A stretch of 64,000 nucleotides of DNA, taken from contig NZ_CP039690.1 in NCBI RefSeq assembly GCF_005144885.1, forward strand, positions 4,043,001-4,107,000. The letters are read 5' to 3'. Origin of the DNA: Phreatobacter stygius (lineage in GTDB: Bacteria; Pseudomonadota; Alphaproteobacteria; Rhizobiales; Phreatobacteraceae). Shown here one piece after another: positions 47,755 to 56,801 of the stretch. The notes under the pieces are model-generated. The model did no database searches and was not told the origin of the DNA. It saw only the letters and a list, made by a program, of their open reading frames with translations. The position numbers were made by a program, and so were the translations under genes. Position 1 is the first letter of the stretch, and each line of letters opens with the position of its first letter.

Positions 47755-48173
47755 TCCCGCTGCACAGTGATTATGGCTCTTTGACCGGATCGGAGCGGCG
47801 ACGCTTTTCGCGGGTTCTGTGTAAGCAATTGGGCTGAAGTCGTGGGTGGCCGGGACAAGCCCGGCCAGGACGGGGAGAGCGGGGCGATGGCGGCCTGGCA
47901 CCACGTCGTCGTGCTCGCGCCACTTCGTCTTGCCCGGGCTTGTCCCGGGCATCCACGCATTCATCCGGTCGCGATAATCAAGTCGTGGATGGCCGGGACA
48001 AGTCCGGCCAGGACGAGGGTTGCTCCCTGGAGATGGGCGCAGGACCCGCGCCGTGGCCCAGCTCACCGTGAGGTCGACACATCATCCTCTCCGGGCTTGT
48101 CCCTGATATCCACGACGTGTTTGCACCAAGATCAACCGGTCATGATCACGGCGCGGCGGTCCCAGACCTCCGC
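47755..48173. other. Intergenic region carrying a REP-like palindrome cluster
   Basis: This 419-bp gap has no supported gene. Short frames here translate to DARDKPGQDE-type peptides, which come from the palindromes rather than from real genes. The palindromes are listed separately. Confidence 0.8.
47848..48107. repeat. REP/BIME-like cluster of four palindromes
   Basis: Four copies of a 19-bp palindrome alternate in orientation. They are GGCCGGGACAAGCCCGGCC (47848-47866), the inverted GCCCGGGCTTGTCCCGGGC (47932-47950), GGCCGGGACAAGTCCGGCC (47991-48009) and a decayed inverted copy near 48090-48107. Each is followed or preceded by GTGGATG-like flanks. The layout is that of bacterial interspersed mosaic elements. 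Confidence 0.85.
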
Positions 48174-49616
48174 CTACAACACCTTGCCCGGGTTCAGGAT
48201 GCCGTTCGGATCGAGCAGGGCCTTCAGGCTGCGCATCAGCTCCAGCTCCACCGGATCCTTCACACCGGGCAGCAGGTAGCGCTTCATCCGGCCAATGCCG
48301 TGCTCGGCCGAGATCGAGCCGCCGAATTGAGCGACGATGCCGTGCACGAGTTTGTTCACGGCCTCCCACTGGCCGAGGAACGCCGCTTTGTCGGCACCGA
48401 CGGGCTGGCTGATGTTAAAGTGAATATTGCCGTCGCCGAGATGGCCGAAAGGCACCACGCGGCAGCCGGGGATCAGTTTCTCGCAGGCTGCCGTCGCCTC
48501 CGCGATGAAGGCCGGCGCCGATGCCACCGGCACCGAAACGTCGTGCTTGATCGAGCCGCCTTCCGGCTTCTGCATCTCGCTCATGCCCTCGCGCCAGCGC
48601 CAGAATGAATTGCGCTGGTCGACGCTTTCGGCGATCGCCGCATCCTCGACGAGGCCGTCCTCGTAGCCGGCCGCCAGCACGTCCTCCAGCGTGTCGCGCA
48701 GGCCCGCGGCGGCGGCCGAAGACAGCTCGACCAGGCAGTACCAGGGCGCGGGGGCGGCCAAGGGATCGCGTGTGCCCGGCATATGTTTCAGCACGAATTC
48801 GAACAGGTTGCGTGGCATCAGCTCGAAGCCGCTGACCGCCGGCCCGGCGCGCTCCTGGGCTCGCGTCAGCAGTTCGAGCGCAGCCGTGGGTGACGCGACG
48901 CCGACCCAGGCGGCCTCGATCGCGCGCGGCGCGGGCGACAGTTTCAGCGCCGCCGCCGTGATGATGCCGAGCGTGCCTTCCGCGCCGACGAACAGGTGTT
49001 TCAGGTCGTAGCCGGTATTGTCTTTCTTCAGCGTGCGCAGGCCATGCCAGATCCGCCCGTCGGCGAGCACGACTTCGAGACCGAGCACCAGGTCGCGGGC
49101 CAGCCCATAGGCGACGGCTTGAGTGCCGCCGGCATTGGTCGCCAGATTGCCGCCGATCGTGCAGGAGCCCTTCGAGCCGATATTGAGCGGGAACAGGCGG
49201 TTGACGGCTGCGGCTGCGTCCTGCGCTTCCTGCAGCGTCACGCCCGCCTCGACGATCAGCGTATTGCCGGCCGGGTCGACCGCGCGGATCGCCTTCATCC
49301 GGTTGAGCGAGACGATGATCTCGCCGCCGTCCTCATAGGGCAGGTGGCCGCCGACGAGGCCGGTGCCGCCGCCTTGCGGCACAAGCCTGGTGCCGGTCTC
49401 ATTGGCAAGTTTCAGGATCGCCGAGACCTCGTCGGTCGAGCCGGGCCTGAGCACCAGCGGCGTGCGCGCGACATAAAGCTCGCGCCAGTCCTTCAGATAG
49501 GGCGCCTGATCGTCCGGATCGGTCACGGCATAACGCTGGCCGACGATCCCGGCGAAGCGTTCGATCAAGGCCGGCGGGAGCGGCGGGGCGGCGGCGAAGG
49601 GCTCGGGAAGCGGCAT
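48174..49616 (-). CDS. FAD-binding oxidoreductase, D-2-hydroxyglutarate dehydrogenase-like
   Basis: The start MPLPEP gives 480 residues. The N-terminal FAD-binding domain has RPGSTDEVSAILKLANETG, QGGGTGLVGGH and NIGSKGSCTIGGNLATNAGG. The C-terminal FAD-oxidase domain shows GHLGDGNIHFNI and AEHGIGRMK, the metal- and substrate-binding signatures shared by D-lactate, glycolate (GlcD) and D-2-hydroxyglutarate dehydrogenases. The last fits best. It would oxidise a D-2-hydroxyacid and pass electrons to an acceptor such as an electron-transfer flavoprotein. Confidence 0.9.
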   Translation of the reverse strand: MPLPEPFAAAPPLPPALIERFAGIVGQRYAVTDPDDQAPYLKDWRELYVARTPLVLRPGSTDEVSAILKLANETGTRLVPQGGGTGLVGGHLPYEDGGEIIVSLNRMKAIRAVDPAGNTLIVEAGVTLQEAQDAAAAVNRLFPLNIGSKGSCTIGGNLATNAGGTQAVAYGLARDLVLGLEVVLADGRIWHGLRTLKKDNTGYDLKHLFVGAEGTLGIITAAALKLSPAPRAIEAAWVGVASPTAALELLTRAQERAGPAVSGFELMPRNLFEFVLKHMPGTRDPLAAPAPWYCLVELSSAAAAGLRDTLEDVLAAGYEDGLVEDAAIAESVDQRNSFWRWREGMSEMQKPEGGSIKHDVSVPVASAPAFIAEATAACEKLIPGCRVVPFGHLGDGNIHFNISQPVGADKAAFLGQWEAVNKLVHGIVAQFGGSISAEHGIGRMKRYLLPGVKDPVELELMRSLKALLDPNGILNPGKVL

Positions 49617-49798
49617 GGCTGTTTCGGTCTGGCGAGTTCGGCTCGGCTGCGGGACGTGGCTGGCTTTTACTAGGGCCGGGCTTTGCCGCGCGGTCAACAG
49701 ACGGGGCGGGATGGCAGTGCTGAATAGCGCCTCAAGGCCCTTCCGCTTCACGCCGCGAGCGCCTATCTTCGTGACAGAGCTGCGACGCCCGTCAGGAC

Positions 49799-49943
49799 CA
49801 CAATTCCCCGGGGCCTTATCGATCTCAACGGGAGCTGTCCCTGACCCGGTCCCTGGACTGGGATATATGGCGCCCACCTACTTAGGTAGGTTCCCGGGAT
49901 CGAGCGTTCAACGGCGAAGCGGCTCTACTTGTTCTCTTGGATC
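49799..49943 (+). ncRNA. ssrS: 6S RNA
   Basis: The stretch matches alphaproteobacterial 6S RNA as I remember it. Landmarks are CGGGAGCTGTCCCTGACC, GGTCCCTGGACTGGGATATA, the apical ACCTACTTAGGT hairpin, TTCCCGGGATCGAGCG and CTACTTGTTCTCTTGGATCC at the 3' end. It lies directly upstream of fau, as in many proteobacteria. 6S RNA mimics an open promoter and sequesters the housekeeping RNA polymerase holoenzyme. Ends are approximate by about 10 nt. Confidence 0.88.
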
Positions 49944-49959
49944 CTCGCGTCGCGGGCCG

Positions 49960-50529
49960 ATGCTGCATTTGTCCAAATCCGCCTTGCGCGAGGCGGCGCT
50001 CGGCCGCCGCGACGCTCTCTCTCCCGAGGCGCGCATCGAGGCGGCGCTGGCGATCGCGGAGCTTTTCCCGCTCGACCGGATTGCCGTTGCCGGCAAAATT
50101 GTTTCGGGCTTCCTGCCGATCCAGTCGGAAATCGACGTCAGGCCGCTGATGGACCGGCTTCGCATTGCCGGCGCGCGGCTTGCCCTGCCGGCCTTCGACA
50201 ACAGGACCGCGCCGATGACCTTCCGGGTGCTGGAGCGCGGCGCCCCCCTTGTGCCGATGGGTTTCGGCACCTATGGCCCGGGCCTGGACGCGCCGGAGGT
50301 CGAACCCGACATCCTGCTGACGCCGCTTTCCGCCTTCGATCGCGCCTTTCACCGTATCGGTTATGGCAAGGGCCATTACGACAAGGCGCTGGCGCGGCTC
50401 GACGAGACCGGCCGCCGGCTGGCCATCGGGGTTGCATTTTCCATCCAGGAAGTCGAAGTGGTGCCAGCCGAGCCGCATGATCGCGGGCTCGACGCCATTT
50501 TGACCGAGACCGGATTCAGGGCCCCGTGA
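49960..50529 (+). CDS. fau: 5-formyltetrahydrofolate cyclo-ligase
   Basis: The 189-residue enzyme (YgfA) converts 5-formyltetrahydrofolate to methenyltetrahydrofolate with ATP. The start MLHLSKSALREAALGRRDAL and the nucleotide-binding GYGKGHYDKAL (about 134-144) are typical. The start lies about 16 nt after the 6S RNA, so fau is probably read through from ssrS. Its stop overlaps the ymdB start (TGATG). Confidence 0.95.
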   Translation: MLHLSKSALREAALGRRDALSPEARIEAALAIAELFPLDRIAVAGKIVSGFLPIQSEIDVRPLMDRLRIAGARLALPAFDNRTAPMTFRVLERGAPLVPMGFGTYGPGLDAPEVEPDILLTPLSAFDRAFHRIGYGKGHYDKALARLDETGRRLAIGVAFSIQEVEVVPAEPHDRGLDAILTETGFRAP

Positions 50530-51338
50530 TGCGCCTCTTGTTCCTCGGCGACGTTGTCGGCAAGTCGGGCCGGGTCGTCGTCACCGAAAAGCTGCCCGGC
50601 CTCGTCGCCGATCTGAAGATCGACTGCGTCGTCATCAATGGCGAGAACGCCGCCCACGGCTTCGGCATCACCGAGGCGATCTACCAGGAACTGCTGGACG
50701 CCGGCGGCGACTGCGTGACGCTCGGCAATCATTCCTGGGACCAGCGCGAGGCGCTGGTCTTCATCGACCGGGCGCCGCGGCTGGTGCGACCGGTCAACTA
50801 TCCCGCCGGCACGCCGGGGCGCGGCGCCGCCCTGATCGAAACCCGCAAGGGCGCGCATGTGCTCGTCGTCAATGCCATGGGCCGGGTGTTCATGGATGCC
50901 ATGGACGACCCCTTCGCGGCGGTCGAGCGCGAGATCGAGGCAGCCCCTCTCGGCCGGGTCGCCGATGCCGTCGTCATCGATATTCACGCCGAGGCGACCA
51001 GCGAGAAACAGGCCTTCGGCCACATCTTCGACGGCCGCGCCTCGCTGGTCGTCGGCACCCATACCCATGTGCCGACCGCCGACCACCGGGTCCTGCCGGG
51101 CGGCACCGCCTTCATGACCGATGTCGGCATGTGCGGCGACTACGATTCGGTGATCGGCATGGACAAGGCCGAGCCGTTGCGCCGCATGCGTGAGAAGACC
51201 CCGGGCGGCAAGTTCGAGCCGGCCAGCGGCCCTGCCACCTTGTCGGGCATCCTGGTCGATCTCGGCGCCAACGGCCTGGCGACCAGGGTCGCGCCGCTGA
51301 GGGTCGGCGGCCGGCTGGAGACCACCATTCCCGTCTGA
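50529..51338 (+). CDS. YmdB/TIGR00282-family metallophosphoesterase
   Basis: The 269-residue protein has the di-metal ligand motifs LGDVVGKSGR, NGENAAHG, GNHSWDQ and THTHVPTADH. The Bacillus homologue YmdB is a cyclic-nucleotide phosphodiesterase affecting biofilm and sporulation; the role in Alphaproteobacteria is not established. The ATG at 50529 is used; a GTG one codon earlier is possible. It is translationally coupled to fau. Confidence 0.93.
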   Translation: MRLLFLGDVVGKSGRVVVTEKLPGLVADLKIDCVVINGENAAHGFGITEAIYQELLDAGGDCVTLGNHSWDQREALVFIDRAPRLVRPVNYPAGTPGRGAALIETRKGAHVLVVNAMGRVFMDAMDDPFAAVEREIEAAPLGRVADAVVIDIHAEATSEKQAFGHIFDGRASLVVGTHTHVPTADHRVLPGGTAFMTDVGMCGDYDSVIGMDKAEPLRRMREKTPGGKFEPASGPATLSGILVDLGANGLATRVAPLRVGGRLETTIPV

Positions 51339-51428
51339 TTCTCGTTCAGCCGGCGCTTTCAGCTCGGCTTGGCATCGGACCGCCGCTTCGGTGTACATTG
51401 GGCCACGTCTCAAACGAAGGAGGTGGTC

Positions 51429-51875
51429 ATGAAGCTGTTTGTCCATGCCTTGTGCCTGTCGTTCGCCCTGGCCGGAGGGGCCGCCGGCGCCGGGCCCGCC
51501 GAGGAGGCCAATGCGGTGATCGACCGGTGGGTGGCGACCTACAGCGCCAATGATCGTGACGCGCTGGTGGGTCTCTATGCTCCGGATGCCATTCTCCTTG
51601 GCACGACAAGTCCGATGATCTCGGAGGGAACGGAGGAGATCCGGACGTATTTCCAGGATCTTCCGGGCAGCGGCCGCAAGAACGCAATTGTCGAAAGGCG
51701 CACCATAGTTCTGGGCGAGGACGCGGTCCTGGGCACGGGCTTCTATAATTTTGCGCGAGCGGCGGAAAAAGACGTTCCGCGCCCGTCGCGCTTCACCATG
51801 CTCATCGTCAGGCGTGATGGCCGATGGATGATCGGGCATCACCATTCGTCACCGCGTTCCGCATCGCGGCAATAG
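51429..51875 (+). CDS. Exported NTF2-like (SgcJ/DUF4440-type) protein
   Basis: The ATG follows AAGGAGG and gives 148 residues with a signal peptide (1-22). The domain pattern VIDRWVATYSANDRDALVGL, LYAPDAILLG and FTMLIVRRDGRWMIGHHHSS is the small cone-shaped NTF2/SnoaL fold of the SgcJ/EcaC kind. Function is unknown; members bind diverse ligands. It stands alone between ymdB and aroC. Confidence 0.85.
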   Translation: MKLFVHALCLSFALAGGAAGAGPAEEANAVIDRWVATYSANDRDALVGLYAPDAILLGTTSPMISEGTEEIRTYFQDLPGSGRKNAIVERRTIVLGEDAVLGTGFYNFARAAEKDVPRPSRFTMLIVRRDGRWMIGHHHSSPRSASRQ

Positions 51876-52042
51876 GACAGAGCCGCCGGGCGTGGGCTGC
51901 GAACTCGGTCGCGCGGCCGTCGGCGCTGGCCCCAGGTGCCGGAAGCGGAGGTGCCAGGATCGCCGGTCGATATGAAGCCCGATGCCGCGTCCCGCTTGAC
52001 CCGGCACTTGACCCTGTCTGGGCTTGCGCCTAACCAACCGCC

Positions 52043-53128
52043 ATGTCGCACAACACTTTCGGCCACCTGTTCCGCGTCACCACCTTCGGCGAGAGCCACG
52101 GGGTGGCGCTTGGCTGCGTGGTCGATGGCTGCCCGCCGCGGATCCCGATCACGGCGGAGGACATCCAGGCCGATCTCGATCGTCGCCGGCCGGGCCAGTC
52201 GCGCTTCACCACCCAGCGCCGCGAGCCCGACGAGGTCAAGATCCTGTCCGGCGTGATGATCGATGACGACGGTGTCCAGGTGACCACCGGCACGCCGATC
52301 GCGCTGTTGATCGAGAACACCGACCAGCGCTCGAAGGACTATTCCGAGATCAAGGACAAGTTCCGTCCGGGTCATGCCGATTTCACCTATGAAATGAAAT
52401 ACGGCATCCGCGACTATCGCGGCGGCGGTCGCTCGTCGGCCCGCGAAACCGCGGCGCGGGTTGCCGCCGGCGCCATTGCGCGCAAGATCGTGCCCGGCCT
52501 CGACGTCCGTGGCGCGCTGGTCCAGATGGGGCCGCATGCCATCGACCGGGACAAGTGGGACTGGGACGAGATCGGCAACAACCCGTTCTTCTGCCCGGAC
52601 AAGGACAAGGCGGCCTTTTACGAGAGCTATCTCGACGGCATCCGCAAATCCGGTTCGTCGATCGGCGCCGTGCTGGAAATCGTCGCCGAAGGCGTGCCGG
52701 CAGGCCTGGGCGCGCCGATCTATGCCAAGCTCGATGCCGAGATCGCCGCGGCCCTGATGGGCATCAATGCCGTGAAGGGCGTCGAGATCGGCGCGGGTTT
52801 CGCCGCCGCCTCGCTCTCGGGTGAAGAAAACGCCGACGAGATGCGCATGGGCAATGACGGCAAGCCGCTGTTCCTCGCCAACAATGCCGGCGGCATCCTG
52901 GGCGGCATTTCGACCGGCCAGCCGATCGTCGCGCGCTTCGCGGTCAAGCCGACCTCGTCGATCCTCAATCCCCGCCTGACCATCGACAAACATGGCGCCG
53001 AGGCCGACATCCTGACCAAGGGCCGCCATGACCCCTGTGTCGGCATTCGCGCCGTGCCGGTCGGCGAGGCGATGGTTGCCTGCGTCATCGCCGACCACTA
53101 TCTGCGCCATCGCGGCCAGAACGGGTGA
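52043..53128 (+). CDS. aroC: Chorismate synthase
   Basis: The 361-residue enzyme makes chorismate from 5-enolpyruvylshikimate-3-phosphate and needs reduced FMN. Family signatures are [38 protein letters not shown] and FAVKPTSSI. It is followed 81 bp later by ribB, whose pathway makes the flavin that aroC needs; the pairing is common in this class. Confidence 0.97.
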   Translation: MSHNTFGHLFRVTTFGESHGVALGCVVDGCPPRIPITAEDIQADLDRRRPGQSRFTTQRREPDEVKILSGVMIDDDGVQVTTGTPIALLIENTDQRSKDYSEIKDKFRPGHADFTYEMKYGIRDYRGGGRSSARETAARVAAGAIARKIVPGLDVRGALVQMGPHAIDRDKWDWDEIGNNPFFCPDKDKAAFYESYLDGIRKSGSSIGAVLEIVAEGVPAGLGAPIYAKLDAEIAAALMGINAVKGVEIGAGFAAASLSGEENADEMRMGNDGKPLFLANNAGGILGGISTGQPIVARFAVKPTSSILNPRLTIDKHGAEADILTKGRHDPCVGIRAVPVGEAMVACVIADHYLRHRGQNG

Positions 53129-53167
53129 TATTCACCCTCGCTGAAATGCAGGTCTGGTATTTTTGAT

Positions 53168-53184
53168 TTTCAGTTTGACTGAAA
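53168..53184. promoter_or_regulatory. Perfect palindrome upstream of HTH-ribB
   Basis: TTTCAGT-TTG-ACTGAAA is a perfect 7+7 inverted repeat, AT-rich, 25 bp before the ribB start in an 81-bp gap. It has the form of a dimeric helix-turn-helix operator. Binding by the helix-turn-helix domain of the RibB protein itself is a hypothesis. Confidence 0.5.
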
Positions 53185-53209
53185 GTCCTGCGACGCCCAT
53201 CTTCTCCTC

Positions 53210-54535
53210 ATGAAGCTCGACATCTGGCTCACCCGTGCCGGCATCACCCGGCTTGCTTTCGCGAAAAGCCTCGGCGTCTCGCCGGGCACGATCACCGCGC
53301 TGTGCAATGGCGAGGCGCCCTGGATGTCGCGCGACACGGCCGAGCGCATTGCCGGACTGACCGGCGGCGCCGTCACCCCCAATGATTTCATTGGCCTGAA
53401 AGGGCCACGCGATGAGGAAAGAGCCATGCTGGAAGCCACCGAGCGCGTGAAGGCGGCCCTTGATGCCTTCGCCAAGGGCCAGATCGTCGTGGTCACCGAT
53501 GACGACGACCGCGAGAACGAAGGCGACCTGATCGTCGCGGCGTCGCTCTGCACGCCGGAGCAGATGGCCTTCATCGTCCGCCACACCTCGGGCATCGTCT
53601 GCACGCCCTTGTCGGTCGAGGAGGCACGCCGTCTCCGGCTCGATCCGATGGTGTCGTCGAACGACAGCCCGCACGGCACCGCTTTCACCGTGTCGGTCGA
53701 CTATCGTCACGGCACCACAACCGGCATTTCCGCCGACGACCGCACCGCAACGGTGCGCGGGCTGGCCAATCCCAATGCCGGCGCGGTCGATTTCGTCCGC
53801 CCCGGCCACATCTTCCCGCTGATCGCCAAGGATGGCGGAGTGCTGATGCGCTCCGGCCATACCGAGGCGGCGGTGGATCTCTGCAAGCTCGCCGGCTTGC
53901 CGCCGGTCGGCGTCATCTGTGAACTGGTCAATGACGACGGCACGGTCACCCGCGGACCGCAGGTGGCGGCCTTCGCCGAGAAGCACGGCCTCGTGACCGT
54001 CTCGGTCGCCGACCTGATCAAATACCGCCAGGCGCGCGACCGGCTGGTCGAGCGGGCCGGCGAATTCCCGATCGAGACGCCTTACGGGCCGGCGCGGGGC
54101 ATCGCCTATCGCACGCCTTACGACAAGGTCGAGCACCTCGCCATCGTGTTCGGCGAGGTCGAGGACAATGGTCCGACGCTGGTCCGCCTGCACCGCGAGA
54201 CCGTGCTGCGCGACGTCTTCGGCAAGAACCCGGTGATCGATTGCGCGGTGAAGCGGCTTGCCGAAAAAGGCGGCGTGCTGATCTACCTGCGCGACGGTAC
54301 GGCCGGCGTGCCCAGTCAGTCGCTGGCGGCTTCCGCGCCGCAGCCCGATGTTCACGAGAGCCACGGCTCGGCCAAGATGCGCGACGAACAGTGGCGCGAG
54401 ATCGGTCTCGGCGCCCAGATCCTGCGCGACCTCGGGGTCCACACGATCTCGCTGCTCGCCTTCAGGAACCGTCACTATGTCGGTCTCGGCGGCTTCGGCA
54501 TCGAGATCAAGTCGACCGAGATGCTCGACGCCTGA
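53210..54535 (+). CDS. ribB: 3,4-dihydroxy-2-butanone 4-phosphate synthase with N-terminal HTH and degenerate RibA domain
   Basis: The 441-residue protein has three parts. Residues 1-62 look like a Cro/C1-type helix-turn-helix (RLAFAKSLGVSPGTITALCN). Residues 73-280 or so are the RibB domain, with DDDDRENEGDLIVAA and MRSGHTEAAVDL, which makes the riboflavin precursor from ribulose 5-phosphate. The rest resembles GTP cyclohydrolase II but lacks the zinc ligands: where the active enzyme has CLTGD and RCDC, this has TVLRD and VIDC. It is thus probably inactive as RibA. An internal ATG (53426) behind GAGGAAAG could give a 369-residue form without the helix-turn-helix. Confidence 0.92.
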   Translation: MKLDIWLTRAGITRLAFAKSLGVSPGTITALCNGEAPWMSRDTAERIAGLTGGAVTPNDFIGLKGPRDEERAMLEATERVKAALDAFAKGQIVVVTDDDDRENEGDLIVAASLCTPEQMAFIVRHTSGIVCTPLSVEEARRLRLDPMVSSNDSPHGTAFTVSVDYRHGTTTGISADDRTATVRGLANPNAGAVDFVRPGHIFPLIAKDGGVLMRSGHTEAAVDLCKLAGLPPVGVICELVNDDGTVTRGPQVAAFAEKHGLVTVSVADLIKYRQARDRLVERAGEFPIETPYGPARGIAYRTPYDKVEHLAIVFGEVEDNGPTLVRLHRETVLRDVFGKNPVIDCAVKRLAEKGGVLIYLRDGTAGVPSQSLAASAPQPDVHESHGSAKMRDEQWREIGLGAQILRDLGVHTISLLAFRNRHYVGLGGFGIEIKSTEMLDA

Positions 54536-54554
54536 GGGCGATGTTCCGCCCGTC

Positions 54555-54959
54555 TCAGTGGGCCGGATCGAGGAACGGCGTTCCAGGGTCGCCGACATAA
54601 AAGACAACCAACCGCAGCGGCTCGGTCGCGCTGCGGTTATGGCCGGTCATCTTGACATGCGGTGGCTCCACGAAGGACTGGCCGGCCCGGACGACTATGG
54701 TCGGCCGGCCCTCCAGTTCCAGGGTGAAATTGCCCTCCATGATATAGACGGTGACCGGAAAGCGGTGGGTGTGGAACACCGTGCTCTGGCCGGGCAGGAA
54801 GTGCGCCGTCATGACGTGGACCTCCTGCTTCTCGCCGCGCGGCATCCCCTCGATGATCTCACGCAGGACCGGATTGGGGCGGGCGAGGTCCTGGGCAAGG
54901 GCCGGCGGAACCAGCGCCATCGCCGCGGCCAGGACGATGCTTGTCACAGTCTTGCTCAT
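54555..54959 (-). CDS. Exported cupin-domain protein
   Basis: The 134-residue protein has a signal peptide (1-22, ending ALAQ). It then has a single cupin barrel with metal-binding motifs PGQSTVFHTHRFPVTVYIMEG and VEPPHVKMTGHN. Several His ligands are present, so it could bind Fe, Mn or Zn. Substrate and reaction are unknown. It is convergent with ribB, 19 bp from its stop. Confidence 0.87.
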   Translation of the reverse strand: MSKTVTSIVLAAAMALVPPALAQDLARPNPVLREIIEGMPRGEKQEVHVMTAHFLPGQSTVFHTHRFPVTVYIMEGNFTLELEGRPTIVVRAGQSFVEPPHVKMTGHNRSATEPLRLVVFYVGDPGTPFLDPAH

Positions 54960-55028
54960 GACGCGTTCCTCCGTCGGGATCCGCCGGCCATGACGGTCCC
55001 GAACGCGCCACTTGTAAAGGCGCCGGCG

Positions 55029-55919
55029 TCAGGGATTGGCGGGTTTCGCCGTCAAGGGGCCGTAGCTGGCACTCGCCGGCGGCTTGATCGCCTCCGGCAC
55101 GAAGAAGTCGGGGGCCAGCGACTGGCTCGGGTCGACACGGTAATGATCGAAATCTGTGACGCCTTCGCCGGCGAGGAAGGTGTCGTCGATCAGGAAGTGG
55201 CCGGTGAAATTGGCCGGCTTGTTGAAGATGACATGGGCCGCGTCGGCGAGAATCTCCGGCGAGCGGCTCATGCTCATCAGGTTGTCGCCGCCGAGCAGGT
55301 TCTTGACCGCCGACGTCGCGATGGTGGTGCGCGGCCACAGCGCGTTGACGCCGACCTCGCCCTTCAATTCGCCCGACAGGCCGAGGATGACCAGGCTCAT
55401 GCCGAACTTGGCCATCGAATAGCCGGTCGATCCGGCGAACCATTTGACGTTCATGTCGAGCGGCGGCGACAGCGCCAGGATATGCGGGTTGCGGCCGGCT
55501 GCCGCGCTCGTCTTCAAATGCGGAATGGCGTATTTCGAGACGAGATAGGTGCCGCGGGCATTGACCTGGTGCATCAGGTCAAAGCGCTTCATGTCGAGCT
55601 TTTCGACCGGCGCGAGATTGATCGCGGAGGCATTGTTGACGACGATGTCGAGGCCGCCGAAACGCTCGACGGTCTTGGCCATGGCGCTCGCGACGCTCTC
55701 CTCGTCGCGGACATCGACCACCAGGGGCAGCGCATCGCCGCCGGCGGCCTCGAGCTCTTCCGCAGCTGAATAGATCGTGCCCGGCAGTTTCGGATGGGCC
55801 GTCTCGGTCTTGGCGGCGACCACGATATTGGCGCCGTCCCGCGCTGCCCGCAACGCGATGGCGAGGCCGATGCCGCGCGACGCGCCGGTGATGAAAAGCG
55901 TCTTGCCCTTGAGGGTCAT
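55029..55919 (-). CDS. SDR family oxidoreductase, HSDL2-like
   Basis: The 296-residue protein has TGASRGIGLAIALRAARDG (about 11-29), the segment AAKTETAHPKLPGTIYSAAE that marks the hydroxysteroid-dehydrogenase-like 2 group, NNASAINLAP, and YSMAKFGMS. HSDL2-type enzymes are associated with fatty-acid metabolism in peroxisomes. Here it lies 64 bp downstream of an enoyl-CoA hydratase gene, which fits a role on lipid intermediates. The substrate is not known. Confidence 0.88.
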   Translation of the reverse strand: MTLKGKTLFITGASRGIGLAIALRAARDGANIVVAAKTETAHPKLPGTIYSAAEELEAAGGDALPLVVDVRDEESVASAMAKTVERFGGLDIVVNNASAINLAPVEKLDMKRFDLMHQVNARGTYLVSKYAIPHLKTSAAAGRNPHILALSPPLDMNVKWFAGSTGYSMAKFGMSLVILGLSGELKGEVGVNALWPRTTIATSAVKNLLGGDNLMSMSRSPEILADAAHVIFNKPANFTGHFLIDDTFLAGEGVTDFDHYRVDPSQSLAPDFFVPEAIKPPASASYGPLTAKPANP

Positions 55920-55983
55920 GATGTCCTCCCTTGCTGACGAAAGTTTCTAACGCGCGCCGCGGCCCGGTCTTGCGCCTATTGGC

Positions 55984-56730
55984 TCATTTGCGGGTCATGA
56001 AGGCCATGAACGCCTGCTTGGCCTCGTCCGAGGCCAATTGCTGGCTGAACAGCCGGCCCTCCTCGTCCATGCGCTCGCGCAGCGCCGCGGCACCTCCGCG
56101 CAGCAGGCGGCGGGTATGGGCCAGCGCCTGGGGCGGCTTGGAGGCGAGCTTGGTTGCAGCCTCCAGCGCCTTGGCCTCGACGTCTGCTTCGGGCAGCTCG
56201 GCGTTGATCATGCCGATGCGCACGGCTTCCGCCGCGCCGAAGCCTTCGCCGAGCATCAGGTATTCGGTCGCCTTCTTCAGGCCGGCAAGCTGCGGCAGCA
56301 GCAGCGACGAGGCGGCCTCCGGCACCAGGCCGAGATCGACGAAGGGCATGCGGAACAGCGCTCGCGGGCTCGCATAGGCCAGGTCCATATGCAGCACCAT
56401 GGTGGTGCCGACCCCAACCGCGATGCCATCGATCGCCGCGATCATCGGCACTTCGACGGTCGCCAGGGCCTTGATGAACTGGAAGGCCGGCGACGCATCC
56501 GAGCCGCCGCCCGAACGGGCGATGAAATCGCCGATGTCATTGCCCGAGGTGAAGACGCCCGGTCCGCCGGCGAACACCACCGCGCGGGTGCCCTGGGCGG
56601 CAGCGTTCTCGATCACCTCACGCATCGTGTCGTACATGTCGCCGGTCAGCGCGTTCTTCTTGTCGAGCCGGTTCATGCGAACCAGCACGACACCCTTGTC
56701 ATGCCTGGTGATGCTGATGTGGTCGGTCAT
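55984..56730 (-). CDS. Enoyl-CoA hydratase/isomerase family protein
   Basis: The 248-residue crotonase-fold protein has the oxyanion-hole segments VVFAGGPGVFTSGNDIGDF and AIDGIAVGVGTTMVLHMDLA, followed by ARALFRMPFVDLGLVPE-like sequence. The Ser-Gly-Asn-Asp in place of the Ala-Gly-Ala/Asp of standard hydratases, and the Val-Pro-Glu loop, suggest the isomerase-like (Eci-type) branch. It is in one group with acyl-CoA dehydrogenase and an SDR. Confidence 0.88.
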   Translation of the reverse strand: MTDHISITRHDKGVVLVRMNRLDKKNALTGDMYDTMREVIENAAAQGTRAVVFAGGPGVFTSGNDIGDFIARSGGGSDASPAFQFIKALATVEVPMIAAIDGIAVGVGTTMVLHMDLAYASPRALFRMPFVDLGLVPEAASSLLLPQLAGLKKATEYLMLGEGFGAAEAVRIGMINAELPEADVEAKALEAATKLASKPPQALAHTRRLLRGGAAALRERMDEEGRLFSQQLASDEAKQAFMAFMTRK

Positions 56731-56801
56731 TTCAAACGGTCCTTCGCGCGATCCTTGGGGCAGGCACTGCGGCGGGTTCGGCCGCGCTTCGTCTTGATCG
56801 G

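Noticed and set aside
47751-47960. Small frames giving DARDKPGQDE-like peptides
   Set aside because: They are produced by the REP-like palindromes and lack ribosome sites.
53129-53209. FMN riboswitch upstream of ribB
   Set aside because: The 81-bp gap is too short and shows no FMN-aptamer sequence; only the palindrome stands out.
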